From Fennellomyces sp. T-0311 (taxonomy: Eukaryota > Mucoromycota > Mucoromycetes > Mucorales > Lichtheimiaceae), in assembly GCA_025266875.1 (NCBI GenBank), contig JALLLT010000001.1, positions 1,550,001 through 1,614,000 of the forward strand: a DNA stretch of 64,000 nucleotides, written 5' to 3'. Made by a program: the position numbers and the translations under genes. This document shows positions 23,454 through 35,390 of this stretch, one piece after another. The number at the start of each line of letters is the position of its first letter. Position 1 is the first letter of the stretch. The notes under the pieces are model-generated. The model searched no databases, was not told where the DNA came from, and saw nothing but the letters and a program-made list of their open reading frames with translations.

Positions 23454-24192
23454 ATGCCTCACGCACCTAAATCCAGCATCAAGAAGGTCGATAAGACTGT
23501 CGAGGTCAAGGGTGCCAAGAATGGCGGCAAGCGTGTCATTCCCGCTGAAAAGGCACCACGCTTCTACCCTGCCGAGGACATTCCCCAGCCCAAGGTTTCG
23601 CGCAAGTCGCCCAAGGCTGCTTCGCTCCGCGCCTCCATCACTCCCGGCACCGTTGTCATCTTGTTGGCTGGCCGTTTCCGCGGCAAGCGTGTGGTTGTTT
23701 TGAAGCAGCTCGAGAGCGGTCTCTTGCTTGTCACTGGTCCTTACAAGATCAACGGCGTTCCTCTTCGTCGCGTTAACCAGGCCTACGTTATTGCCACTTC
23801 CACCAAGATTGACATTTCCAAGGTTTCGGTAGGTGTTATTTTTTTGGATTGATTAATGTCATGGACGTTTATGTTGATGTTTGGAAATTAGGTTGATGCC
23901 AAGTTCAACGATGCCTACTTTGCCAAGGGTGGCAAGAAGGTCTCGAAGGAATTCCTTGAGCAGGGTGCTGAGGTATGAGTAGAAAAAAGAAGCGTGCGTG
24001 AGATGGACAGAGAATTGATATGTGGGGCTTATGTAGAAGAAGGCTGCCCTTCCTGAATCCAAGGTCGCTGACCAGAAGGCTGTCGACAAGGCCATCGTTG
24101 ATGCCGTCTCCAAGACTCCCTTCCTTGCTCAGTACTTGAACTCCACCTTTGGTTTGTCCAAGGGTCAGTTCCCCCACGCCATGAAGTTCTAA
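23454..24192 (+). CDS. RPL6: 60S ribosomal protein eL6
   Basis: 203 aa component of the large ribosomal subunit, exons 23454-23828, 23892-23972, 24037-24192. A basic N-terminal tail ([20 protein letters not shown]) leads into the eL6 core, [20 protein letters not shown] and [19 protein letters not shown], with [20 protein letters not shown] after it. The end is [19 protein letters not shown], as usual for the family. Codon use is strongly biased toward C-ending codons compared with neighbours, as expected for a highly expressed gene. Confidence 0.96.
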
Positions 24193-24428
24193 GCGTCCGT
24201 CCTTTACTCTCTATGCATGGAGCTGATTGGAAAAAAATAAAAAGCCAAATCTTTGACTTGTCAATGTGGATGATACAACCGCAACTTGCTTTTTTTTGTT
24301 GCCATGACGATTATTGGACAACATTTTCACTAGTTTCTGGAAGAACTGGAAAAGTGTGTGAGATCATCAATTATGGACTTTTTTGAACTTCAGAATTATG
24401 CGCTGCACCCCATTCTCGCTTTGAAACA

Positions 24429-25466
24429 ATGACGCTGAACAATGTCATCAAGAAGACGGTTACAGAAAAGCTTCAAGAGAACAATGTAATCTCGAAAGAG
24501 GACGCCATTGAAAAGGTGAAAAGTATTGGAGGCGGGTGTGTTAGCGAAGCGTACCTGTGCGAGACCAGTTCCGGCAAAAAGATCTTTGTCAAGACGTGTC
24601 AGTGCGCGCGCAAACAATCGCTCGAAGAGGTCGTCCAAATGTTTGCCAGGTTGGTCATTCGCCGGTCAGCGAGCATACGTAACACTTCTTCTCTCTAAAC
24701 CATAAAAGTGAGGCAAAAGGTCTCAAGGCACTGGACGAGACGCACACGATTCGTGTGCCTACACCGTACGCCTACGGGCCCCTTGGCAGCGACTGTGGGT
24801 TTTTTGCCATGGAGGTATAATATTGACTGCACAAAGGAAAAAGCAACCAGCATTAAAAGAGCAACTGTCAAGTATATTGCATTTGGGTCCAAATATCGAG
24901 CAAGCCAAGTGCAGGCTAAACTTGGAAGCCAACTCGCGGATCTCCATCTTGCCCCGGGCCCTGACCGATTCGGGTTTGAAATCAACAATACGATCGGAAG
25001 TACGTTCCAGGACAATACGTGGTGTTCGGACTGGGTTGAGTTTCTGAGGCGGCGTCTGGCATATCAATTTGACTTGGCGACGAAAAGCTACCCCAAGCTG
25101 GCGAAACCCGCGCAACAATTGCTGGATAAACTCGATATTTATTTCGAAGGATTGGAAATACGTCCGAGTCTGCAGCATGGTGACTTGTGGAGCGGGAACT
25201 GGAGTGTGGATGACCAAGGGAATCCAGTGATTATTGATCCTGCACCCTTTTACGGTCATCAGGAATACGATCTAGGCATCATGAAGATGTTTGGTGGATT
25301 CGATGCTAATTGCTACGACGCCTACCATGCCAAAATACCCAAACAGCCCGGACACGACAAGCGCGTTGATATTTATATGCTGTACCACACCGTCAACCAC
25401 TTGAACATGTTTGGTGCGTCGTATCTCGGGTCAACGCTGTCGCTGCTGACCTCCATCGTTCAATAA
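24429..25466 (+). CDS. FN3K: Fructosamine / ketosamine-3-kinase
   Basis: 306 aa, close to the usual ~300 aa. It is a kinase of the aminoglycoside-phosphotransferase fold that phosphorylates sugar adducts on proteins and so triggers deglycation. Exons are 24429-24649, 24709-24814, 24873-25466. Visible parts are a Gly-rich nucleotide-binding segment (IGGGCVSEAYLCETSSGK), the invariant Lys (FVKT), KLGSQLADLHL, RFGFEINNTIG, the catalytic LQHGDLWSGN, and VIIDPAPFYGHQEYDLGIMK with the metal-binding Asp. The C-terminal YHTVNHLNMFGASY also fits. The second intron removes a segment that would otherwise break the ME-Y hinge. Function is conserved from bacteria to animals. Confidence 0.93.
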
Positions 25467-25606
25467 ACGCTGCGTAGGATTGGGCATAAGACTTTATGTA
25501 GCGGGAGTGGTTGAAATTACAAAGCTTTCGGAACAAAGGGAGCATACTAGTTTTAAGTAATAATAGTAGTAATAGTAGAGAAAAGGTAGTCCGGAGAAGA
25601 GAGTCT

Positions 25607-27481
25607 TCAAGAGAGCACAGTGGCCGCGGCGGCGACTGCGGCTGTGGATGCTTGCATTATGTCCTTGCTCTCGGGCGACGGCATCGCAAGCGAGCGGCCA
25701 TCAATGCTGGTGGGGCGGCCAACGCGCTCTATTTTAGGTGATGTAGTGCTGGCTGCTGTGCGTGGTAAAGGAGACGATTCACTGACGGTGGGTGGTATTC
25801 GGATCTGAGGCACAGGTGTTGCCTTGCCCAGCTCATCTGTTTTCACGCCCAAGCTGCGGAGGGTCCAAGGCAAGGCCCCCATTCTACGACAACTAAAATT
25901 AGCTCTTTTCTTTGTGCCTTGGCCCCCTTTGCAGCGTCTCGTTTACCTGGCATAGAACATTTGCAAGCGCAGACGCATGGCTTCTTGGTATAAGTCCGGA
26001 ACAGTTCTGCTGCCGTAGTAGCCTTGACGCACGTTCCGGATGAAGACATAGAACTCGCACACGGCCACCAAGCGGTCGCGGCAGAAGCGGTCAATGCAAG
26101 CCCAGTCATCGAAATAGGAAGTGCGGAACCGATACGGGAGGGGCGACTGATCTTGTCGACCACAGGCCTGACATGCGCCGACAAAACTATTGGTGTTGCC
26201 TCCATTGCTGATGCGCTCCCACAGGAGAACTTTGGAAGCTGATATCCGCAACGGCATGTCTGCAGGGCGCTGGGCCTGTTCCTCGGCAAATCCAGGAGGC
26301 GTTTCCTCGATGAAGCAGGTGTTCATGACGATGGCTTCGGCGATCTTTTTGGCGGACAGTCGCGCATTCGCACCGAAGCGCAGACAAGGCTCGACGTCTT
26401 CGGCCTGACAATATTTCAGAAAGGAGATGGTATGGAGCTTTTTCAGGGGCAGCGACGCGCTGTACTTGACGAATTCCTCGAATTCAGTCAGCAGCATCTG
26501 GTCAATGGTGTCGGGTATTGACGGCGCCGGGAGCGATGCCACCGAGTTGCGGTCAGAGAGGATGCCAGCAAGATCCCGTGCGGCTCGATGTTCAGGGTCG
26601 GTCTGGCTGCTGTATGTGGATTCGCAATCGGCTGTATTGTCCACCACCACCGGCGACGCACTACGTTGTTGTTCCTGAGCCATCTCTTCCATCTTTAGCC
26701 GGAGTTCCTTGAGCTGCATCTGCTCTGCCGCCAGTCGTTCTTGCGTTTCCTGCAGTTGCTTTTCGAGATGTTTCTGGGCAATTTCCAAGTTGTGCTTTTC
26801 TCGCTTCTCGTTGGCAACCATGCCGTTTGCTTCCTCAAACAGTCGTCGGGACAGGTCTTCCAGCTCGTTCTCGACCATGTCCTTGGAATGCTGTATTTCG
26901 GCTACGCGTTCAATCTCGTCGACATACTTGTCGTTCAGCAGCTCCATGTCGTTCTGCAAGGCCTGGAACTCTGACTCTTTCACGTCTAGCCGCTTTTCCA
27001 CCTCAGCAACCGTTACTTGGAGCGCCTCGATTTCGTCCAGTTGCCGAGCTATCCTGCTTTGCTCTTCCTGCACTCTGATTTCGAGCTCTTTGATTTCCTG
27101 CTTGTGCAGCTCTCGTTCCTTGTGCAAATCCGCCATGATTGGAATGTCACGCTGGCACAGTTCGCATTGTGTCGATTCTTTGGTGGAGAGAATGTCCTGA
27201 CATGAGCATACATGGTCTTTGTCTTCGCTTGACGACGATGACCGGGGTGTTGACATTGGTTTGGTAGACGGCGTGATGCGCAATGGGGTTGGTGACGAAG
27301 AACTCGGCGACATTGGGAGTGAGGGTGGTAAAGGAATAAACTTCGCTTCAGGATTCATGGGGTCATTGTGAACCTTCTTTTCGATAACAGCCTGGAGTTT
27401 GGAGTAAAGGCCTGCAATGTCTTTGGCCGTTTCAGCGTCTTGCGCCGGTACCGAAGAATCCATCACCACCGGATTCTCCAT
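25607..27481 (-). CDS. SEC2: Sec2/Rabin8-type Rab guanine-nucleotide exchange factor
   Basis: 603 aa in two exons (27481-25947 and 25883-25607). A disordered Ser/Pro-rich start precedes a CxC...CxLC cluster (about residues 92-109, possibly metal-binding). A long coiled coil follows, containing the Sec2p GEF hallmark LEDLSRRLFEEANGMVANEK. Next come a Glu/Gln-rich coil, a linker, and a conserved C-terminal region: LLTEFEEFVKYSASLPLKKL, CQACGRQD, DRFCRDRLVAVCEFYVFIRN. The protein should activate the Sec4/Rab8 GTPase on secretory vesicles heading to the hyphal tip. It ends in an Ala-rich tail (STAAVAAAATVLS). The start is the first ATG, right after a poly(A) leader. Confidence 0.92.
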
Positions 27482-27687
27482 TTTGGTTCTTTTTTAAGAA
27501 AAAAAAAATAAAGAGGGGAGCGCTGCTGCAACACTCTCTCTTTTTGAACCGTTCTGTACCGTTACGCAAGTTGACCAATCACAGCCTCGATCGTGCTGCA
27601 CCCGCTCTTACGGTGCATTGGCCTTCTTACGGCCAGTTTAGATGCATGCATGTTTTATCTATTTAATTATTGCAGCAGACTAGATCG

Positions 27688-30600
27688 CTATTGTCGCTTG
27701 ATGTACACCGGCACGCCATACACCACCGGCGCCGCTCCGATAAGATACGGCAGATTGCAGCTGCTTCGAGAACTGGCAACAGCTTCCACCAGCGACGCCC
27801 TGCCATTGTCCTTCAGCACACCCCACGAACTCAGCATGGCCTGAGTAAGCGAATCGATGCTTTTGTCCGTCACATCCCACAGGTTGGCCACAACGGCGGG
27901 GCTGATAAAATCGCGTCAGATGATGCCGCTTGCTTTTGTCGTTACACTCTCTTTACCTTCCTCCCAGCAGAAAGTTCATAATATAGCCGTCGAGATCGTA
28001 TTCGCCCTTGTCGGTGAGTGTGCCACTGCTGCATCCCATCAGCAGCGCCACGGGACAATGTTTCAGCTTTTTAATGTTCTGACCCCGGATGATAGATTGT
28101 CCTGCGCTGTGTCCAAAGTACCTAATTAGAGGCGTTTAGCATAGATGATCTGCAACCCCACGTCCTTTGCTTGTTTTTTTTTCTTTACATGTAGAGTTCT
28201 CGAGACTCCAATACGTTCTGCCAATGAAATTCCGCAGGTCTCTCTTGGATATGGCCTTGCCAACTCGCCATCCTAACACAAAGCTTTAGCATACATGTAA
28301 AAAAAATGCCGGGCGCTCAGACCCTGAACGTTACCGTTTAAAGACAGATTCAAATTCATTCTGCGTATGCATTAGATCGCCGCTTGGGTTCAGCACATAG
28401 CATGTTTTCCGGCTGTCCACCGACCATTCACCATCGCTCGCAGCTGCTTGGTTCGCAAGGATGCGGTCCCGCAGGAACGATAGACATGGCAGTCGGGATA
28501 CGGATTGCACGCGAAGAATGGGGATGCTTTCCCATGGAAACGGGTGAAGATGGTTGTCGGGTATTAGTATAACATGGCTGTTGGGTTGTCGCTTCATCGT
28601 GTCGATATGCTTGAGTGATGCCGTTTGATGGTATCGAGTGATGGCCGATCTCAGTTGGATCTTCAACTATATCGCATGCTATTTGTTAGCAGGAGCACGT
28701 GGCACTGATCGTTACATATACCTCTGAGATATCAATGTTGAAATAATCCACAACCACGTCGTGTGTCTCGTAGCATGACAACATAAAGTAAATAATGTCG
28801 TCAAGGTCGCGGCCACTCGGATCAGGGCCTAAGCGCAGGAAAACACGACACATGTCCAAGCTGATATTGATCCAACTCTGCGTCTTGTCTCGAGTGCCGG
28901 GAATGATGCGGTAGACCGCCTGGCTGACTTTCTCCTGGAACTTGTTCAACCCATCGGCATCTTCCTGGTAATTCCCCGCGAGCAACCCCTGAAATGAACC
29001 GCGAAAGCCAATGAGAAATGCGCATTCTTTAAAGATAATTGAAACAAATACCTTGAATCCGCCCAGCCATTCATTCTCAATTGTACTCAGCAACTGCTTC
29101 AATTGCTGATCCAGCTGTATTCGCTTCTTCCACCATTCATTTGCTGCTCCCTTTTGCGTGTAACTCTTCGCATTCTTGATGGTATCATCACTGCCCGAGA
29201 TGATCTGTTGGAGCTCTTGAACAGCGGTGCAAAAGTTCATATTTTGACGTTCCGGACGTCGCGTGCGTTGCAATGGCAACTTGACAACAATCGGAGTAGA
29301 GCCGCTTTGCAGTCGAACCACATAGAGTTCATTGGTGGTTGGATTCATGGTGAGAGAGCATACTGTCCAATGAGATGGAATGATATCGACGAATTTCTCT
29401 TGGAACTCTTCGTTGTCGAGATAATGCTCTTCGTTATAAGCGTTGCTCAGAGTCTTGAGATGTTCGTGCAGCCACGGTTGTGGTTTTCCGTGTAGTGCTT
29501 CGATTGGACTGGTATCCATGGGATCATCGTCTCTATCCTCGATTTTATCGGGCCATTGGACGTTGCTACCGGGTCGAACACCGGACAATGCTTCCAATTT
29601 GGCTTTCAAACACCGTTGCATCTCACGTCGAATCGTCAATCCCTTGCTCATCTCTGGTAAAAAAAAATGATGGTTAAGGTCCATGCAGGTATCAAAAAGG
29701 AGAAAACAAACGTACCAAGATAGTATGCGCTGACAGTCGAATAGTTGTTGACCAGTTTGCGGCCGTCGCTCGAAAAGAAGTTTTTGAGGAACATAAGGTA
29801 TCCCGCGTGCAAACACATGTCTCGAACAAGCTGTATCCGCGATTTGGAGGCGTTGGCTGCGTGGGTTTCTAGCATACGCTCAAGTGCAGAGTTGAGATTG
29901 TCTCGAACCACTCGAAGTTCATGACTCATGGTGCTTTTCTTGACAATGGACCGCGCGTGGTTCATTTTGAAAGAGGGTAGCATTTGGACTAAACAGAAGG
30001 AAAGTTAGATGTGTTATGTTACAAAAGGATGGTAGCCTTACCTTCACCGTCGGGCAGCTTGTTACCCTTACGATCGTTGAATTCTAATGCTACCATCATG
30101 CTCCGAAGCTGCGCAATGGCCACTTGCAGCTCGGGCTGTTTTACAGTTAACAATTTGGACTTGTGTCTTGCATAGTGCACATACCATATTCTTTGTCATT
30201 GTGCTTGACGACTCCAGCTTAACGAGCACAGACAATGCCTCAGAAATCGATTTCTCGTGTGCCAGTACCATTGCTATCACGATAAAAATGTAAGCATTTT
30301 CAAAGGCTTGAATTCAACTAGACCGTATTTTTTTTGTTACCTTTGTGGATACTATTCATGCCTTGGAGGTTCAGTAAGGGGCTGCATTCGTAATGGACAG
30401 CATCTGTAATATACGCACGTTAATTTAGTCACTAATGAAATCACCCAAACGCACCTCGACTATCACTTTCTCGAACCAGTGTTCTCAACTTGACAATATC
30501 CTCGTTTCTATGCAGAAACCGATTTGAGTCTGATAAAGTCTGTGATGCATAGTGAAAACATACCTTTCAACCAAGTCCTCGATGGTTGCAATGTAACCGG

Positions 30601-33600
30601 GATCAACAATCTTTTCGAACGCTTCGTGTGCTACATCATATGACTTGATTGCATCAGATAAACAGCCCTGGTGAGCATCAACGTTGCCAGCAGCCATATT
30701 CAATTCTGCGTCTTCTCGAATATAGATTTCACCCTGGCAACCATTGTTAACAAAAAAAAAAAACTGGAGGATATATCAATACACGTTGGTACCTCGGGTT
30801 GAATCTCCTTTGCACTTTTCAGTTCGGTGGCACTTGCGTCGACGGATCCGCAACGTAAATGGAAATCACTGTTGGCCACCAAAAACTTGAACTTCATGCT
30901 TTGAGAATGCAGCTTTTCACCAAGTTCATTGCCTTTTTCCAAATAATACTGTGCGTCACGCCAGGATCCTCGGAGTAGGTGTAACTCGATCAGGTATTGA
31001 AGACATGTGCATATTTTCTTGGAGCCCAATGGTTAGCCTTGTGTGGGTTTTGGTACAAAAGTAAACTTACTTGGGCAATTGTCCATTCAGATTCTTTGAA
31101 TGCAATGCTTGATGCCACGGCTGACTCATCTTTTCTTGGCTCGGGTGGAGTGTCAGCAAACGGATCTGCCAATGGTGACGATGTGTTTGTTTTTGCTGCC
31201 AATTCTTGTTTGACAGATCGACTGCAGTAATTGAGAATCCGAAGTGCCGTGGTACAATCTTCAATTGATTGATCCACCGATGATTCCTACAAGTCTATGA
31301 TTAGTTTATCTATGACCAGTTTGATACGGAATGACTTACCGTCTGTGATGATAGTGACGCCCGGGTATAATGCGCGTCGGCAATCATCAATCGCCGAGCC
31401 ATTTGTCGGCGTTCGCTTCTCAGTGTATTAGCTGAATCGCCTTGGCAGTACGACTCCCATACGATACCAGACGTGTTGAATGTGTTTTTGCTATAAACGT
31501 TGTAATCAGTAAGATTTTTTTTAGCTTTTTTCTTTCTACTTACCCCTTTTCGAGATTGCCGATTTTCGCAAGATGAGCAGAGTAGAGCAAGATGTAGGTC
31601 AGTTCGGATTCATTTGAACAGGGTCTTTTCATGATAGTCTGTTTTGCCATGGAAAACTCGACTGCTGCCTTGCCGGAATATCCGAGCTCACTGTAAACAC
31701 GGCCGATATTGGCGGTGATAATGATGGATGCTTCATGGGGTTTAGATTCATGATAGCACGCACGCCTTATTAGCATATCACCTACCAGATACTTGATCCT
31801 CAGACGTGCGACGCAAGCCATTGTTCAGTTTAAGCATAAGACGAAGCGTGCTGATGTGATGCACAGGTTGCTGCTTGACTGCAAAGAAATCAGTGAGCAT
31901 GCGGAAGTGATCATACAATTTATCCACATCATCGATCTGAGAATGCACGGCCTTGATATCGTTTTCGGTGATTTTGCCTTTATATATCGATCCCACATCT
32001 TTGAGTAATGCGCCCCAGTGATGGAAAGCAGCCGCGAAATATTCAGGTGCAGCCTTGTCGAGTTCAGCGCTGCAAATGCCCGCCCATGACGATGCCAGTG
32101 CAAGGTAATGACGACGGTATTGTAACAGGTTGCTATCGTTACCAAAGGTCTAAATCACACACATTAGTATGCATCGATTGTACTGTGCTTGGTACTCACT
32201 TCTGATTTCAATAGTTTTCCAGCTTCAGAAGCATAGTTCAAGGCGGCTTTCATGGCTGTTGATCTTGACTTGTTCTTGCCAAGTTCAAATCGGACCTTGT
32301 CCAGGAGTACTCTGGATGAAAAAAAAAGCATATTAATCTCAAGCGATACATTGGGTGAGGATCATGTACCTGGCTCGTCGAATGGGAAAGAGCTCAGGTG
32401 TGTAGTGCTTGAGTAAGGTATGGATGATTGTGCCTTGGTGGCGCGTGCAATCCATGGTAGTTGAAAGCATGTACATGGCTCGAAGTTCGCATTCGTAAAT
32501 GATGGTCTTTTTGCTGGGTTCCACTTGACTCAAATCCATGATGTTGCTTGCAAACAAAAGTTCGATATCGTTTTCATCGGTGATTGTGGCCCGCAAGAAC
32601 CGCTCAACAAGTCTGGGGATCAATGGATGTCTGGTCATGAGAGTGTAGATGGCCACCGAGTCTGCTTCCTTGACGAAGGCTTCGATACTGGAGCAGGGAA
32701 GTCGCTTTAGTGCCAGTTTGTATGCCTTAGTGGATTCCTGCTCCAAGTTTTTTTAGACGAGATAGACGGCATTGCATTGATTAGGAGAATTTACCTCGAA
32801 TCGCTTATCCTTTTGACAACAGGAGCCCAGCACATCGTATCGTTTGCACAGTTGCAAGCGTCCGGCATCGGACATTGCTCGCGCGCCATCTTTTTCAAGC
32901 AACGCACAGGCTTTACGCAAAGGATAAATAGCATCCGAGTACATTTCGTCGTTGTACATGGATACACCAATCCTGTAAAAGGCAGTGGATAACCACCGAT
33001 ACCCGTTCGAGAATCCGATTTCCGAGCACATTTCCTCGGCTGTAGATAGATGTTCGTAGGCGTTCTGATAGGAATCTGGGTCATCGATATCGAATTGCAT
33101 CCGAGAAAGAAGCACCATGATCTCAACAAGCGCTGACATGACTTCGTTGGGAGACGCCAGTTGCTTCGACTTTCCTCGCCAAGACTTCTTTTTCATGATT
33201 TGAAGCACGGATGGAAGCACTTCACTCGCATGTTGCAGTGCCGAAACAATGGCAGGAATGCATGCGTTCCATGCATCGTCGTCTGACTTGAGACTGGATC
33301 GACTGCTGAGTGGTGTCGAGGTTGGGGTTGAGCAGTTGCTGGTTTGCTTTCGTTTGGCTCGTCGTTCAACGTACTCGTGATATCGGCCACAGCTCTGTCG
33401 GAACATGTCGATGGCTTTGACCAGACTATTCAATGCTTGGTCCGTGTAATCGTTGGATTGTTTGTAATCCTCGCTTGCTGCAAAGACGGCATGCAAGCAA
33501 CGGTTGATTTCGGTCAGTGTTGTGGTCACGTCCGTGTCTAATCTCACGTTTTAGCTTTCGAATCTCAGTGCATGTGGATGTAAAACTTACAGGTGTTTCC

Positions 33601-35267
33601 GGACACGAGTTTGTCCAGTTGGACAGAGCCAAAGGATAGTTTGGCAGTTGCTGCATATGCCGCATGGTAATAGCTGCAATCCTTTGGCTCGCTCACGAGA
33701 CTTCGCAACGGGCGGATCATGTGTTTGTAAGCGTAGTATGCACCCGAATAGCTTTTTGCCTGCAAGTAGCTTGCAGTATCAGTCGCTGGTTACACTAGAT
33801 CAATAAACTGGCTTACTTTTCGTGAAGTGTATGCGTAATACTCGCACATGACAAAGTACGAGTCCAGCTCTGCGATATCGCCGACGTTTGGATTCAAGTC
33901 TTCGAGGATCTCTGCGCAATGCTTTTGTATGGACCGATAGTCGACTGTTTTTGCAATCAGTAAGGTATTTGTCTGCGTCGACTGGCAGCTTACTTTGTCC
34001 TTCCGATCGTTCGTACGATACGCTCATTTGCACCATTCGTTTGCAGAGCGATTGAAGCGGCACAGTACCGGTATGTTTCAATGCCACCATGGCCATTGCT
34101 TGCACTACAAACGCCTTTGCGCGCCCTACATCTTTATATACAATCAGTTACTCCCGAAAACTAGATGAACACTATTTGCTTTACCTGAGAACGGAAACTT
34201 GCACGCTGCCTTTGACAGTTGTCTGTACAAGGCACCAAATTGCTTTTGGGCAAGGGCCAAGTCCAGCGTCGCCAAATGCGTGCACCAATCCATAAAGTTT
34301 CCGGGGCGATCCAGTAACTGAGGCATGTGCTAAAGAGTGACATAGTTATAAATAATGCAGTGTACAATTGAGGGAGGGGGTGTGATAGTTACCCGTAGCA
34401 ATGCACCGTCGGCCATATCAGTCCAGCATCGGATCACGTTCATTTGATACGCCAGCACGAGCAGGATGGTAGTTGTGTCATTGATGCTTTTATCCAACGG
34501 AAGACTGAAGAGATCGCCATACTTTTGAAGCATGGTGTCTTCCCACGGTGAATTGGATGGCGCGAGTTCTGTTGCAAAGGTACGCGCAGCCACTGGACTA
34601 TGGAATTCTGAAATGCGGTTGGGTGATTCGGTAAGGAATCCTCGTCGTGGAGAAGCCAGTCGTTCGTTGGTGTCCTTTGACTTGACCAGCGTCGTATCTG
34701 GTACTGTGGAGGTGGGTGATCGCATATTCTCAATGGTGATATTGACCGTGTTTGCCAAGTTGGTTCGTAGCTTTGTCAATTCGTCCAAGGCACGAGTATA
34801 CTAACACAAAACGGGTTATAAAGATACAAAAGCGATCGAATTGAAACTACCTCTCCAAGATCGACGATTTTGCAAATCAAGTTGGACATGGTCTTTTCAA
34901 TATCAAGCGGTTTCAGTGTCGTGTTGGCGCTCATGTGCTTCAGGGCAGCAATGGCTGAAGAGGCTGCATCGATGAGACACTTGATTGGCTCTCTGTTCAC
35001 AGGAGATTCTTTCCTGTCTCGTGCCTTAATGTCTCGCAAGGATTCGATACATTGGTTGATGATTCGCATAGAGAGTGGTGCAAGTTTTGTGGTCATTGCT
35101 TTGAATTCGGCTCGTGTTGGCTTCACTACTCGGTGTCCTGCTTGAATACGCGATAGATCAGGTTGAAAAGGTTCCAGAACGGTAGACCGGACCATTGCTA
35201 CCAGCTCGTCCGTGCATTGCGAATAGTCTTTTAATGATGATAAAAGCACGGCTGGCGTCAAGGTCAT
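27688..35267 (-). CDS. ESP1: Separase (anaphase cohesin protease, C50)
   Basis: 2059 aa in 26 exons: 35267-34851, 34800-34393, 34329-34185, 34131-33994, 33944-33817, 33759-33591, 33537-32795, 32740-32370, 32311-32200, 32149-31786, 31730-31544, 31490-31340, 31286-31071, 31017-30793, 30733-30564, 30507-30455, 30403-30341, 30273-30185, 30135-30042, 29988-29716, 29653-29052, 28988-28722, 28666-28335, 28272-28189, 28121-27957, 27901-27688. All phases close. The large N-terminal part is helical with TPR-like repeats. The C-terminal protease has ILIPDNHLHPFPWESIPILR, the catalytic His in YFGHSAG (about residue 1938) and the catalytic Cys in LLMGCSSG (about 1964), 26 residues apart, then AVVANLWDVTDKSID. 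It cleaves cohesin at anaphase after securin is destroyed. Individual exon ends in the N-terminal half could be off by one splice choice. Confidence 0.93.
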
Positions 35268-35390
35268 TGTGTTGTCTGCAGGAAAAAAAAAAGAGGAAAA
35301 GGGGAAAGGCGCGCACACACCACACAAATATATAAATCGCGCGCAAAATAAAACAGCGGTTATGCGCGTGCAACTTATCGATATAACATA
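35268..35390. promoter_or_regulatory. Divergent promoter, separase / COG6
   Basis: Only 123 bp separate the two ATGs, which face away from each other. The gap holds a GCGCGCACACAC tract, a central TATATAAAT and a poly(A) run. It must contain both core promoters and leaders unless one gene starts further upstream. Confidence 0.7.

Noticed and set aside
25943..27205. Several + strand frames across the Sec2 gene
   Set aside because: Ser/Cys-rich antisense shadows of the coiled-coil coding strand.
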